A stretch of DNA of 46,304 bases from Paenibacillus bovis (GCA_007679095.1 VEFU01000036.1:1-46304), one strand, 5' to 3'. Counted from the stretch's first letter, positions 1 through 8,032 are shown. The notes: generated from the sequence alone by a model not told the origin. Program-made: numbers and translations.

Positions 1-51
1 AAGGCAAATCCGTCCCTTAATAAGCAAATTGTCGTTGTCACACAGGTCTAA
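1..51 (+). CDS. 3' end of an unknown gene cut by the window edge
   Basis: Reading frame 1 is open from the first base and stops at TAA 49-51, giving 16 residues ending in KQIVVVTQV. The residue mix looks protein-like, but the fragment is too short to identify. Bases 52-200 after it hold no gene; a TATAAT at 123-128 could be the -10 of the next gene, although no good -35 lies upstream. Confidence 0.3.
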   Translation, partial: KANPSLNKQIVVVTQV

Positions 52-212
52 TTGTAAATTATTTCCAAATGGATGGAACCACCTTTAATTCGGTATTTAC
101 TTTTTTGGCTCTAAACAGAAGATATAATAAAACTGAAAATTAGTACATTATTTTTGCAACACTAGTGACTTAGGAACAATTTATATAGAAATAAGAAGTA
201 ATGGAGAATGTT

Positions 213-698
213 ATGGAAAACAAAATCAACATCACGCATACCTTCGATGCTCCACTTGAACTTGTATTTAAGTCTTTTACAGAAGCAGAGCATCTAAAGC
301 ATTGGTGGGGTCCTTTAGGTTGGACATTTGAGGTCGCGGAAGCAGATTTCCGTCCTGGTGGAATTTTTCATTACAGTCAAAAACCGGACAATGGAGACAT
401 CATGTGGGTAAAATTTGTGTACAGTGAAATTATTGTTCCAGAAAAGATTGTGTATAGCAGTTTCTTTTCGGATGAAGAGCGAAATACCATTCGAGCTCCA
501 TTTCACCCGCAATGGCCATTAGAAACGTTGAATACCATTACCTTCGTAGAGGAAAACGGGAAAACGATTGTCACAATCCTTGTAGAGCCAGTATCTCCAA
601 GCGAAGAAGAGCTAATAACATTCAACGAATCGATGGAAATGGTGAAGGAAGGAAATGCAGTAACCCTTCAGCAATTAGAAGACTACTTAAGAAAATGA
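213..698 (+). CDS. SRPBCC / AHSA1-like domain protein
   Basis: A single small START-like (SRPBCC) domain of the AHSA1 group, about 160 residues. It shows the usual N-terminal pattern in which a substrate-cavity strand is followed by WWGP and then FRPGG, as in this family. Members are cytoplasmic hydrophobic-ligand-binding folds, often of unknown ligand. I chose the ATG at 213 because GGAG at 203-206 lies 6 bases upstream; the ATG at 201 has its purine-rich stretch directly abutting it. The gene stands alone and ends in a strong terminator. The family assignment is firm; the ligand cannot be told from sequence. Confidence 0.8.
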   Translation: MENKINITHTFDAPLELVFKSFTEAEHLKHWWGPLGWTFEVAEADFRPGGIFHYSQKPDNGDIMWVKFVYSEIIVPEKIVYSSFFSDEERNTIRAPFHPQWPLETLNTITFVEENGKTIVTILVEPVSPSEEELITFNESMEMVKEGNAVTLQQLEDYLRK

Positions 699-710
699 TA
701 ATTGTGAATT

Positions 711-762
711 GGCTAGTTTTAGTTCGGTGATATTTAACTGATGGAAACTAGCCTAATTTTTT
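711..762 (+). terminator. Rho-independent terminator after the AHSA1-like gene
   Basis: The arms GGCTAGTTT and AAACTAGCC enclose a loop of about 20 bases and are followed by a T-rich tail at 755-761. Confidence 0.75.
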
Positions 763-766
763 ACAT

Positions 767-803
767 AAAAAAACACCCAAAGATAGATTCACACTTTTTG
801 GGT
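767..803 (-). terminator. Terminator for the DUF3231 pseudogene
   Basis: On the minus strand CACCCAAA pairs with TTTGGGTG across a loop of about 15 bases, followed by TTTTTTT. It faces the preceding plus-strand terminator. Confidence 0.7.
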
Positions 804-817
804 GCAGTCCGTAGACG

Positions 818-1826
818 CTACTTATTATCTTTATTCTTTATGAGCTCATCCTTATCTACTGTCGTTGGTGGCTGCTCCATCCAACCATTTCGTATCATAA
901 TATTGGCTCCATCTTTTGCATATAGCGCAATTTCGAGGGAAAGCCTTTCATAAGCTATTACTAAATCTGTTCGTTGACTTGCAGCAGCTGAGGTTGCATA
1001 ATTTCCAGTTCCTGCAGCACTTAATAATCCCATATGAAACATCATTAACTTGTCGGAAAATGGTGCTGTTGTGGAGTCCGTTACATATATCGGAAGAAAC
1101 AGGTGATTGGACATCATCCTTTATCAGTATATCTGAAAATAATTTCACATGTTTTTGCGCAATATCTCTACCTCGTAACATCCATTTTTCCACTTCTTCA
1201 TTTTGACATGTTTGCGCAAAGCTGAGTGACAGCTTACTTCCAATATCGTTTGATAAACCATTCATATATAAATGGGAAATTTCAATAGCATTGATTGGAC
1301 GTTGTTTGTTAAAAAAAGAAAAACCACTTAAATATTCTTTACTGTCTACAAAGGAACTTTCAGTTGGATACGGTATTTTCGGAGCTCTCACATATAATCC
1401 TTTTTCAAGTAAAACATCTGTACATTTTGCAAACAAATCTGCTGCTTCGCTCAAACCTTTTATGAAATATCTCTTAATATCTACCCTGGCAGACATCGTA
1501 ATAAAACCACTATACGCAAGCATGCCCACTCTCGCCATATGGGTTATGTACTGGAGAAGAAATGGATCCGTATATAAACGGGGGGCATTTACATTTACAT
1601 CTTCCTCTGTAAAGCCTGTTGGTAGCGGTAATTTTTCCGCTTGATATAATTCCGTAATATGTGCGGAAGATGTATTCTAAGCTAATTCCACAATGCGGCG
1701 AATATCTTTATCACCTACAATGTGTTGAAAGTAATTTAAAACACATTTGGACATACTATCATTCATATAAGCAGTCCAAATGATAGCAATTTCTGCTGAT
1801 GTCAATTGAATGTGATTCTTCGTCAT
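818..1826 (-). pseudogene. DUF3231 family protein, broken by a stop codon and a frameshift
   Basis: Starting at the ATG at 1826 (GGAGG just upstream), translation gives MTKNHIQLTSAEIAIIWTAY and a typical DUF3231 (ferritin-like, often spore-associated) sequence. It is interrupted by an in-frame TAG near 1679. The following segment (1538 down to about 1120) reads on in the same frame, then the match switches frame near 1080-1120 and continues as TDSTTAPFSDKLMMFHMGLL to the end near 818. The total of about 336 codons is the usual family length, so nothing large is missing. Two independent lesions make this a decayed gene. The conserved ending NIMIRNGWMEQPP supports the family call. Confidence 0.8.
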
Positions 1827-1926
1827 AATTTGGGAACCTCCATTATTATGGTATTGAGGTTATTATCATCTATTAACTGTTAAATTATGACGGGCATGAT
1901 ATTATTTACTTTGAAAAAGTCGCATA

Positions 1927-2571
1927 TTAGCGAACTTCGCTCATATAAGTGTTGTATAATTGATTGCATTTTTCCAAGCATTGTAAATAAATTGCTCTTA
2001 CGTTCGCATCTGGACACAATTTCAAATAGCTTTCGCTTTGGATTAAATCTATTAGTGGTTTCACCCGTAAGTAATATAAGGAATCATCGCTATCCAACAA
2101 TTTTAAGTATCCTTTTAAAATCGCACTATACTTTTTATCGATGATTCTATATTCACTTTTTGCTTTTTCATGTTTATAAAAGTGGTGGATTTCACTGGCG
2201 AAAGTGGAGCCGTTTTTAAAATAAATTGGACTTGCTGTGGAGTAGAAATAAGGCTCATCCTTGTAAAGAGTTTTCGTGATGCGAAAAACATGCCAGTTCT
2301 TTATTTCCTTGTACCGCTCCCCTAACACTCGATGCTCATTGGAAACGAACTTCCATTGGGAATTCGTTATTTCATCTAATAGTGCTGCATTGTGAGATTT
2401 GGAGTCCACCTTTGTAAAGGAGCACCACCCGATATAATTCTGATCGTATCTCCCCACGACACAAACCTCTTGCTCTGGGCTAATATAAATATCAAAATAC
2501 AATTCCTTTTCATTCAAGCGATAATTCGGTGTTAACTGATTTTCTTCATTCACTAAGTTGTGGAAATTCAT
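1927..2571 (-). CDS. Hypothetical protein, 214 residues
   Basis: I do not recognise the family. The protein is soluble, with no signal peptide or membrane segment, is rich in Tyr, Lys and Asp/Glu, and has alternating hydrophobic stretches suggesting a beta-rich N-terminal half and a helical C-terminal third. Start ATG at 2571 with AGGAGG at 2577-2582 (spacing 5). It begins 15 bases after the stop of the 62-residue membrane protein, so the two form an operon. No clear terminator follows; 1855-1926 holds nothing I can name. Confidence 0.65.
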   Translation of the reverse strand: MNFHNLVNEENQLTPNYRLNEKELYFDIYISPEQEVCVVGRYDQNYIGWCSFTKVDSKSHNAALLDEITNSQWKFVSNEHRVLGERYKEIKNWHVFRITKTLYKDEPYFYSTASPIYFKNGSTFASEIHHFYKHEKAKSEYRIIDKKYSAILKGYLKLLDSDDSLYYLRVKPLIDLIQSESYLKLCPDANVRAIYLQCLEKCNQLYNTYMSEVR

Positions 2572-2586
2572 ATTGCCCTCCTACGT

Positions 2587-2775
2587 TTATTGGGACTGCT
2601 TTTCCTTTTCCAATAATTCGATGATTCTATCCAGCTTCCTTTCAATCTCAGATGCTTGATAATTTTTTGCTGATGAATTGACCAACAGCCTGCGGATAAA
2701 AAGAGTAAACGAAACAACGAAAATAACAAAAAGCACCACAACAATACCAAAATAAACAATCGCACCTACATCCAT
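2587..2775 (-). CDS. Small single-span membrane protein (DUF4083-like)
   Basis: 62 residues: an N-terminal hydrophobic helix (about residues 4-30) followed by a basic stretch and a short coiled-coil tail with IERKLDRIIELLEKEK. This arrangement is typical of small Bacillus membrane proteins annotated as DUF4083. Start ATG at 2775 with AAGGTG 7 bases upstream. It is the first gene of a two-gene operon. The function is unknown; the tail could mediate oligomerisation. The topology is confident, the family name tentative. Confidence 0.65.
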   Translation of the reverse strand: MDVGAIVYFGIVVVLFVIFVVSFTLFIRRLLVNSSAKNYQASEIERKLDRIIELLEKEKQSQ

Positions 2776-2794
2776 ACTTGCTCACCTTCTTTCT

Positions 2795-2985
2795 GTAGGG
2801 ACATGGGGTCAGTAGGGACATGGGGTCAGGAACCTCGTCCCAATTTAGTGGGACATAGGGTCAGGTACCTCGTCCCCTCTTAGTACCTCATATTAAAGTT
2901 GGACGCGGGGGCAGCATCCCCATCCCAATTTGGAGTAATGGGACGCAGGGTCAGCATCCTCATCCCAACTAGTACCTCATATTGA
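2795..2985. repeat. Degenerate GGGAC...GTCCC intergenic repeats with a duplicated gene end
   Basis: At least four degenerate units of the form GGGACatgGGGTCAGgtacctcGTCCC can be seen, each an imperfect hairpin. The stretch TAGTACCTCATATT appears at about 2880 and again at about 2970. The second copy is the true 3' end of the neighbouring gene (FNMRY then stop), so a unit of about 90 bp that includes the gene end has been tandemly duplicated. Confidence 0.7.
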
Positions 2986-3499
2986 AAATAAAATGAATTG
3001 CCCCCACTTCCAGTATATGTAATTTTTCATTCAATAAAGTAATTCTTATGTTATAGGGTGGAAGCATTTTTTCATACGTCATCTCTACAAACAGTTCTTC
3101 TTGCTCATTCGTTATGAAAATTTTTCGATTGCCAAAGTTTTTCGTTATTAAATAAGTATCGCCAGCTTCTGTAACTAGTTCCATTCTTGGGTGTGTTTTT
3201 ATTTTTGTGCGATCAAACAATTGAAAGTTTCCTAGATTGCGAGATTGACCTTGCCAACTCGATCTTAGCCACGATTTAAAGTGCATATCTTCTTTTATGT
3301 TACAGAATATTTCCTGATGTTCATCATATGTTTGTACGTTTAATATTAAATCAGAGCTAATAATCCTGTCGATTACCTTTTGGAATTTATGCTTATAGTA
3401 TCGCTCGATTGTACCGACTTTCTTCTCTTCTTCATTACTTATATGCAATGTTTTTGTACTTCCTTTATAAAATGGAAACTCGTACATAAATAAATACAT
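2969..3499 (-). CDS. Tubby C-terminal / LURP-one-like protein
   Basis: 176 residues from the chosen start MYLFMYEFPF. The pattern of short beta strands with FQLFDRTKIKT, DTYLITKNFGNRKIFI and a final hydrophobic strand is like the LURP-one/tubby-C beta barrels found as small Bacillus proteins, often annotated only as hypothetical. The start at 3499 is preferred because AAGGGG lies 8 bases upstream; upstream in-frame codons overlap that site. Monocistronic. The antisense RNA of the type I locus fires in the opposite direction from just upstream. The fold call is tentative. Confidence 0.55.
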   Translation of the reverse strand: MYLFMYEFPFYKGSTKTLHISNEEEKKVGTIERYYKHKFQKVIDRIISSDLILNVQTYDEHQEIFCNIKEDMHFKSWLRSSWQGQSRNLGNFQLFDRTKIKTHPRMELVTEAGDTYLITKNFGNRKIFITNEQEELFVEMTYEKMLPPYNIRITLLNEKLHILEVGAIHFIFNMRY

Positions 3500-3569
3500 A
3501 CATAAATCCCCTTCCAGCCACAGCATGATGATGCTTGAAAGTATTATATCAAAAATGTATAATTAGAAA

Positions 3570-3719
3570 TGAATTGGAATACATTTAAAAATAACCGTCC
3601 AATGCTCGTACATTGAACGGTTCATGTAATAGTTGGTTCCCATCAAGGGGATCAGCTTTTTAGACAGGAATAACCCAACCAAAATGAGCCGCTAACTCAA
3701 GGATGGGTTATTTTTTATG
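3570..3719 (+). ncRNA. Antisense RNA antitoxin of type I locus 1
   Basis: The promoter TTGAAA (3535-3540), 17-base spacer, TATAAT (3558-3563) is near-consensus and predicts a start near 3570. The RNA would end at the hairpin AACCCA...TGGGTT followed by TTTTTT at 3672-3717. It would overlap the last codons and the whole 3' UTR of the convergent toxin mRNA, the arrangement known for B. subtilis TxpA/RatA and BsrG/SR4. The same layout recurs at 33.3 kb. Confidence 0.7.
3582..3622 (-). terminator. Terminator of toxin mRNA 1
   Basis: On the minus strand AACCGTTCAATG pairs with CATTGGACGGTT across 6 bases (one mismatch or wobble), then ATTTTTA follows. It defines the end of the toxin transcript inside the antisense RNA gene. 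Confidence 0.75.
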
Positions 3720-3791
3720 GTTAAATGACAGCATTGCCACGACCAGTGCTCCAAATGTAAAAGTAAGCGTTAACGTTTCAAATACTGACAC
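3708..3791 (-). CDS. Holin-like type I toxin, 27 residues (locus 1)
   Basis: A GTG start at 3791 with a very strong site AAGGGGGTGG (3796-3805) encodes MSVFETLTLTFTFGALVVAM followed by LSFNHKK. The pattern of a short polar N-terminus, one hydrophobic helix and a basic NHKK tail is that of the 'putative holin-like toxin' family of Bacillaceae. Such peptides insert in the membrane when the antisense RNA is lost. It is much shorter than usual annotation cut-offs. The 3' end overlaps the convergent antisense RNA and its terminator. A nearly identical peptide lies at 33392-33475. Toxicity is inferred from the family. Confidence 0.8.
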   Translation of the reverse strand: MSVFETLTLTFTFGALVVAMLSFNHKK

Positions 3792-3865
3792 GCGACCACC
3801 CCCTTCCATTTCGGGAGTGAGCCAACCACCCTTAAGCACCCAAATCTATTACATATCCAATATAC

Positions 3866-3879
3866 CACACGTATGTTCG
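3866..3879 (-). promoter_or_regulatory. LexA-box-like sequence upstream of toxin 1
   Basis: On the minus strand the sequence is CGAACATACGTGTG. It matches one half of the Bacillus LexA site (CGAAC-RNRY-GTTCG) well and the other half partly. The corresponding position at locus 2 reads CGAACGTATGTGTG, so the two copies vary only within the R and Y positions. It lies just upstream of a possible -10 (TAATAG) for the toxin mRNA. Confidence 0.35.
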
Positions 3880-3924
3880 TATTTCTATTGCAAATACACA
3901 GGACAAACTACCTAATTTTTCCGT

Positions 3925-3978
3925 GTGCCTGGCACCGAGACAATTGGGAATATTCCCAATCGTCTTGGTGCCAGGCAC
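3925..3978. repeat. Palindromic GTGCCTGGCACC element 1 (near-perfect 54-bp hairpin)
   Basis: GTGCCTGGCACC at one end and GGTGCCAGGCAC at the other flank an inner inverted repeat (CAATTGGGAATATTCCCAAT). The whole 54 bp is one near-perfect inverted repeat. It touches the stop codon of the DUF1697 gene. Confidence 0.9.
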
Positions 3979-4515
3979 TCATTTCTGCATTAGTTCATAG
4001 ATTTTGCGAGTTGTATTCACATTTCTAACGGTTACTTGTTTGTAAAGCTTTGTTCCAATAATTTTGTTCATGCCTGATTTCTTATAATGTTTCTTCTCTA
4101 GCGACCACAGAATCGCTCCAGGAACATATTTGACGGTATCTACTTCGGGATTAATAACTAACTTCTCAAGTACAGACTCATCATCCGCTTCCTCCCACAG
4201 AAACAGAACGTCACTTTTCATCTGTTGATCGTTTTTCCAAGTGTCTGGCAGGGCTTGTACAACCGCTGTGATATCATCCAAACTACGCACTAACACTTTG
4301 ATGTTCAATCCGAAGTCTGTTTCGATTGCTTCTTCTAATATTTCGGATATCCCTGTTTTGGAAGAATGATCCGTCGCGAAAACGATATTACCTGAATTAA
4401 TATAAGTAACTACGAAACTCATTCCAACTCTTTCAAACGTTGACTTTAGTAACTTCATATCCACCTTATTCTTTCCACCTACATTAATCCCTCTAAGCAA
4501 CGCAACATACTTCAT
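3979..4515 (-). CDS. DUF1697 domain protein
   Basis: 178 residues, full length for DUF1697. The family signature is clear at the N-terminus (MKYVALLRGINVGGKNKVDM) and in TYINSGNIVF. The family is a cytoplasmic alpha/beta fold of unknown biochemical function, common in Firmicutes. Start ATG at 4515 with AGGAGG 6 bases upstream. The stop codon TGA directly abuts palindromic element 1, and element 2 fills the gap to the helicase gene upstream, so the gene is framed by repeats on both sides. Co-transcription with the helicase is possible but the hairpins between them may interfere. Confidence 0.85.
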   Translation of the reverse strand: MKYVALLRGINVGGKNKVDMKLLKSTFERVGMSFVVTYINSGNIVFATDHSSKTGISEILEEAIETDFGLNIKVLVRSLDDITAVVQALPDTWKNDQQMKSDVLFLWEEADDESVLEKLVINPEVDTVKYVPGAILWSLEKKHYKKSGMNKIIGTKLYKQVTVRNVNTTRKIYELMQK

Positions 4516-4535
4516 AATGAACCTCCTATTGTTTG

Positions 4536-4617
4536 GGTGCCTGGCACCGGGAATCTTTCGAATATTGGCAATTGCTCGGGTGCCTGGCACCGAAACAATT
4601 TTCCGGTACTTGGCACC
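4536..4617. repeat. Palindromic element 2 (three GGTGCCTGGCACC copies)
   Basis: The 13-mers lie at 4536-4548 and 4579-4591, plus a degenerate GGTACTTGGCACC at 4605-4617, separated by AT-rich spacers containing CAATTG. It fills the gap between the DUF1697 start and the helicase stop. Confidence 0.9.
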
Positions 4618-4622
4618 CGAGT

Positions 4623-6770
4623 TTATTCTACTGCTTCGATTAGGCCCATGTTTAGGCATGTGTCGATGAGTAGGATTTTTTCTTTAGTTGGGAATTTTAT
4701 CGTAAATTTGTCTGTATCTACTTGTGTGATGGTACCTGTTCCGAAGACACGGTGTTTGACGATTTTCCCTTCGGTTATTTCTTCTTTTGCTTGGATCGCA
4801 TTTGGGTTGAACGGCACTTTGCCTGTCTTCGGTTTTTGCTTTAGCTCTCTCTTAGTTGGAGGATTCAAGATGTTTTTCACATGCACAACAAATTCTGATG
4901 CTTCGGTTTTGTTCCCATCACGATTTCGATATGTAAGCAGTTGTAGCTTTTTCTTTGATCTCGTCATCCCTACATAAAACAAACGAGTTGCTTCTTCCAT
5001 TAAATCACCAGAAGCACGGTCTTCCTTCGATGGGATAACTCCACTCACGCAATCAATCATATACACCTTTTCAAACTCTAACCCTTTGGAACTATGAAAC
5101 GTCGAGAACGTAACTGCGTTTTGACCTTTTTTATGTTTTGCTTGTTGCATCACGTTTTTTAAATAAGTTAATCTATTCGCAAATTCTTCTAATGTTTTGA
5201 GATGCTTCGCGATATCCTCGAGCGTATTTAATATCCCGATTAAATAGTCCTTGCGAAAACCAAGGCGCTCACACATTTTATCAATCGCTTTTTCATACCC
5301 GAGCTTTTCCCGAATGAGCTTAATTGCACGGACTGGGGTCATCCCGTTTATTTCTTGAAATAGCTTTTTGCATAACTGGATCTTCTTCACTTGATAATCC
5401 TGAACAGGAACGAACTTTAGTAAATTATCAAACACAGACTCGTTATTTACTATTCTTTTTACTGCTTCCATTTGCTGCTTCGTAATATACGCATCAAATT
5501 TCGTATGAATTTTTTCTAATATATCAGGACGCTTATCGGTAAAAGACATCCTCATAAAATTAAGTATATCCTCGACAACCCAATGCGAGAAAAAGCGGTT
5601 ATCTGCATCTTTCATATAAAATGGAATACCTGCACGGTCAAACTTGTTCATGAGTGTAATAGAAGAAGAGTTATTCCGGAACAATACAGCTACTTCTCGA
5701 AGGTTTTCGGTGTCCTTTATTTCTTTTACTAAGTAGTTAGATTGCTCGTTGTAATCATGAAAGTCGATAATTTTGATCGGCTCCGCTGTAGGATTATTCG
5801 TGAACATATTCTTCTCGTAACGATGTTTATTTCTTTTAATAAACTGATTCGCCGTGTCCACAATCTCTTTGGATGATCGATAATTTTGCTCCATAAACAG
5901 GGTTACAGCGTTTGGATATACCTTTTTAAAATCTAGTAAATACGAAGGCTCTGCCCCTCTCCAACTATAAATCGATTGATCATCATCCGCCACCACACAT
6001 AGATTTCCGTGTGTCTTCACGAGCTTTTCCATGATGGCATGCTGAACAAGTGAGGTGTCCTGACTTTCATCCGTTAACACATAATGGAATTTCTGTTGAT
6101 ATTTTCGCAGAATGTGAGAATCTTTCTCGAGTACTTCATTCCCGATCGTTAACATATCATCATAATCGATTAATAGCTTGCCCGGGTTGTTGCGTTTGAA
6201 CGCCTCATATTTAGTGACAATTTGCACTGCATTTGGAACATCGCAACCTACCGAATCCCATTTTTCAGGAGGAAGCATTTTATTTTTCACATAACTGATG
6301 AAAGTCGTCAGCTCGTCCATCTGGTCTTCGGTGATGTTCTCGCCTGTGAGCGACTTGAACAAATTACGTAAAATCATGTTCTTATGGAGATGTTGATTAT
6401 CTGCATCCATTGTACCTTCAATAATATGAAAGTGGGTACGTGTTTTATAAAAATATTCACGTACTACTTGGAACGCAAAACTATGTATTGTAGAGAAATC
6501 TACTGGTTGTAATTGTGGAAAAAAGCGCGCAAACCGCTCCTCCATGTCTTTCGCGGATGCCTTGCTGAACGTAACCGCCTTGATGTTAGAAGGATCTACA
6601 CCCTTTTCTTCTATTATAAAACCAATTCTCATAATAATCGTCGTCGTTTTTCCAGAACCCGGTGAAGCTAACAATAGAAGTGGCCCCTCCGTCTGAAGAA
6701 CAGCCTGCCTCTGCACATCATTAAGACGTACCCCTAGCTCCTCTTCCTTCCTCCTAAAAAAATCCACCAT
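4623..6770 (-). CDS. UvrD/Rep-type SF1A DNA helicase
   Basis: 715 residues. Motif I ASPGSGKTT (residues 35-43), the DESQD Walker B near 237, VVADDDQSIYSWRGA (motif III), NYRSS, TFHSSKGLEFEKVYMID (motif V) and RLFYVGMTRSKKKL (motif VI) are all present, so it should be an active 3'-5' DNA translocase. The C-terminal 60 residues (HRVFGTGTI...) form a small Tudor-like beta domain, as in PcrA/UvrD. It resembles the B. subtilis YjcD group more than PcrA, which is usually next to ligase. Start MVDFF chosen at 6770 because GGAGGA lies 6 bases upstream; the longer reading frame upstream only translates palindromic element 3. Confidence 0.9.
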   Translation of the reverse strand: MVDFFRRKEEELGVRLNDVQRQAVLQTEGPLLLLASPGSGKTTTIIMRIGFIIEEKGVDPSNIKAVTFSKASAKDMEERFARFFPQLQPVDFSTIHSFAFQVVREYFYKTRTHFHIIEGTMDADNQHLHKNMILRNLFKSLTGENITEDQMDELTTFISYVKNKMLPPEKWDSVGCDVPNAVQIVTKYEAFKRNNPGKLLIDYDDMLTIGNEVLEKDSHILRKYQQKFHYVLTDESQDTSLVQHAIMEKLVKTHGNLCVVADDDQSIYSWRGAEPSYLLDFKKVYPNAVTLFMEQNYRSSKEIVDTANQFIKRNKHRYEKNMFTNNPTAEPIKIIDFHDYNEQSNYLVKEIKDTENLREVAVLFRNNSSSITLMNKFDRAGIPFYMKDADNRFFSHWVVEDILNFMRMSFTDKRPDILEKIHTKFDAYITKQQMEAVKRIVNNESVFDNLLKFVPVQDYQVKKIQLCKKLFQEINGMTPVRAIKLIREKLGYEKAIDKMCERLGFRKDYLIGILNTLEDIAKHLKTLEEFANRLTYLKNVMQQAKHKKGQNAVTFSTFHSSKGLEFEKVYMIDCVSGVIPSKEDRASGDLMEEATRLFYVGMTRSKKKLQLLTYRNRDGNKTEASEFVVHVKNILNPPTKRELKQKPKTGKVPFNPNAIQAKEEITEGKIVKHRVFGTGTITQVDTDKFTIKFPTKEKILLIDTCLNMGLIEAVE

Positions 6771-6791
6771 AGGGGTTCCTCCTTCCTTCAC

Positions 6792-6847
6792 GGTGCCTGG
6801 CACCCGTACTATTCCAAACATTCGAAATCGTGCCGGTGCCTGGCACC
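6792..6847. repeat. Palindromic element 3
   Basis: GGTGCCTGGCACC at 6792-6804 and 6835-6847 with a 30-base spacer. It lies immediately upstream of the helicase ribosome binding site, so it is probably within the 5' leader of that mRNA. Confidence 0.9.
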
Positions 6848-6975
6848 CACTCAATTTAATCATACTATCCATCCTCTTCAGAAATCAAAGATGCTATACT
6901 TATATAGTGAGGTTTTTCCTATTTTTAAGGGTTTTCACTTGATAAAGGATTTAGATTTAGGAGGAAAAGTTACTT

Positions 6976-7536
6976 ATGCAATCTATAGAAATACATATGT
7001 TACCAAGAGAAGCTAGTCATAATATGGAGGATTTGGAGCGGATTGTGAGCATTGTAAATCATGTATATGCCGTATCAGAGGGTGGATTGTGGCTAGGTGG
7101 TGCAAAACGCACGTCAGTGGAAGAAATAGCAGAATTGACTCGTAGCGGTGAGCTAGCGGTTGCTCAATACATGGGGAAAATCGTTGGGAGTGTTCGTGTT
7201 CATCGTCTCGATGAAGAAACGGCTGGATTCGGCATGCTTGCAGTGGACGAGGAGTACCAAGGAATGGGAATTGGACGAGACTTAATCCGTTTTGCTGAGG
7301 AGAAGTTCCAACAAGAAGGTTTTCATAAGGTGCAACTAGAGTTATTAGTACCACAGGAAGGTACACATCCCGCGAAAGAATTCTTGCGAAACTGGTATAT
7401 GCGCTTTGGCTATCAACCAGTACAAACAGACTCTGTCGCAGTCTCCATTCCACAATTAGCACCAATGCTCGCCCTCCCATGCGAATTTATCATATTTCAC
7501 AAGTGCCTGGCACCCGTACAATTAAAAACATTCTAA
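6976..7536 (+). CDS. GNAT family N-acetyltransferase with a repeat-derived C-terminus
   Basis: 186 residues. The acetyl-CoA loop is recognisable in VDEEYQGMGIGRDLI (Q-x-x-G-x-G), preceded by the AGFGMLAV strand and followed by an FYxRFGY-like end (NWYMRFGYQPV). Substrate unknown. AGGAGG lies 9 bases before the ATG. The last ten residues (CLAPVQLKTF) and the stop codon are encoded by palindromic element 4, so the original end has been replaced by repeat sequence. It is divergent from the helicase gene; 6850-6975 is their shared upstream region. Confidence 0.85.
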   Translation: MQSIEIHMLPREASHNMEDLERIVSIVNHVYAVSEGGLWLGGAKRTSVEEIAELTRSGELAVAQYMGKIVGSVRVHRLDEETAGFGMLAVDEEYQGMGIGRDLIRFAEEKFQQEGFHKVQLELLVPQEGTHPAKEFLRNWYMRFGYQPVQTDSVAVSIPQLAPMLALPCEFIIFHKCLAPVQLKTF

Positions 7537-7557
7537 ATCGTTTGGGTGCCTGGCACC
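7502..7557. repeat. Palindromic element 4, overlapping the GNAT 3' end
   Basis: AGTGCCTGGCACC (7502-7514) and GGTGCCTGGCACC (7545-7557). The first arm and spacer are translated as the GNAT C-terminus. The second arm ends 6 bases from the stop of the convergent membrane protein gene. Confidence 0.9.
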
Positions 7558-7563
7558 CAAACA

Positions 7564-7932
7564 TTACTTCTTCCGGACAAGGTGCAGTATTCCTTGTACA
7601 ACTAGCCCGGCGATTAGGCCTATTCCCGCCGCAAAGAATAGTGACATTAGTCCTGTTAAGTCTCCCCATCCGTCCATGTTCTTGCTAAATTGCGTGTACA
7701 TCATCGTGAAGCCGATGATCAAACCGCCAAGGAAGATGAAAAATGTTGCCTTCATCCGCAATATATAAGCCGCTCCTGAAATTCCACCAAACATAATCGA
7801 AAGAATGGCGTATGCCAAAATATTTTGTCCTGTCACATCCTGTTCTAACATTACTTTAACTCCGAAAAATAACAGTAAAAAAGAAAGAATAAAAACAATT
7901 ACTCCTACTGTGAAAAACCTTTTTACTTTCAT
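7564..7932 (-). CDS. Four-helix integral membrane protein
   Basis: 122 residues with four predicted transmembrane helices (about 7-27, 38-57, 63-82 and 93-116) and a basic C-terminus (LVRKK). I do not recognise a named family. Start ATG at 7932 with GGGAGG 6 bases upstream. It is convergent with the GNAT gene across palindromic element 4, which may serve both transcripts as a hairpin end. No partner gene suggests its role. Confidence 0.7.
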   Translation of the reverse strand: MKVKRFFTVGVIVFILSFLLLFFGVKVMLEQDVTGQNILAYAILSIMFGGISGAAYILRMKATFFIFLGGLIIGFTMMYTQFSKNMDGWGDLTGLMSLFFAAGIGLIAGLVVQGILHLVRKK

Positions 7933-8032
7933 TGTGAGGCCTCCCTTTGCATAGGTAAGAAGTATTACTAACTCCCTTTTATTATATGTGTAAATTGGCA
8001 TTTAGAGTTAAAGTTAAGATACTTTATTTTTT

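Noticed and set aside
3696-3915. 70-codon plus-strand frame (MGYFLWLNDSIATTS...) and its counterpart at 33369-33728
   Set aside because: Antisense to the holin-like toxins; the conserved strong ribosome site and peptide lie on the other strand.
6771-6872. 34-codon N-terminal extension of the UvrD-type helicase
   Set aside because: It translates palindromic element 3 and has no ribosome binding site; the internal ATG at 6770 has GGAGGA and matches the family start.
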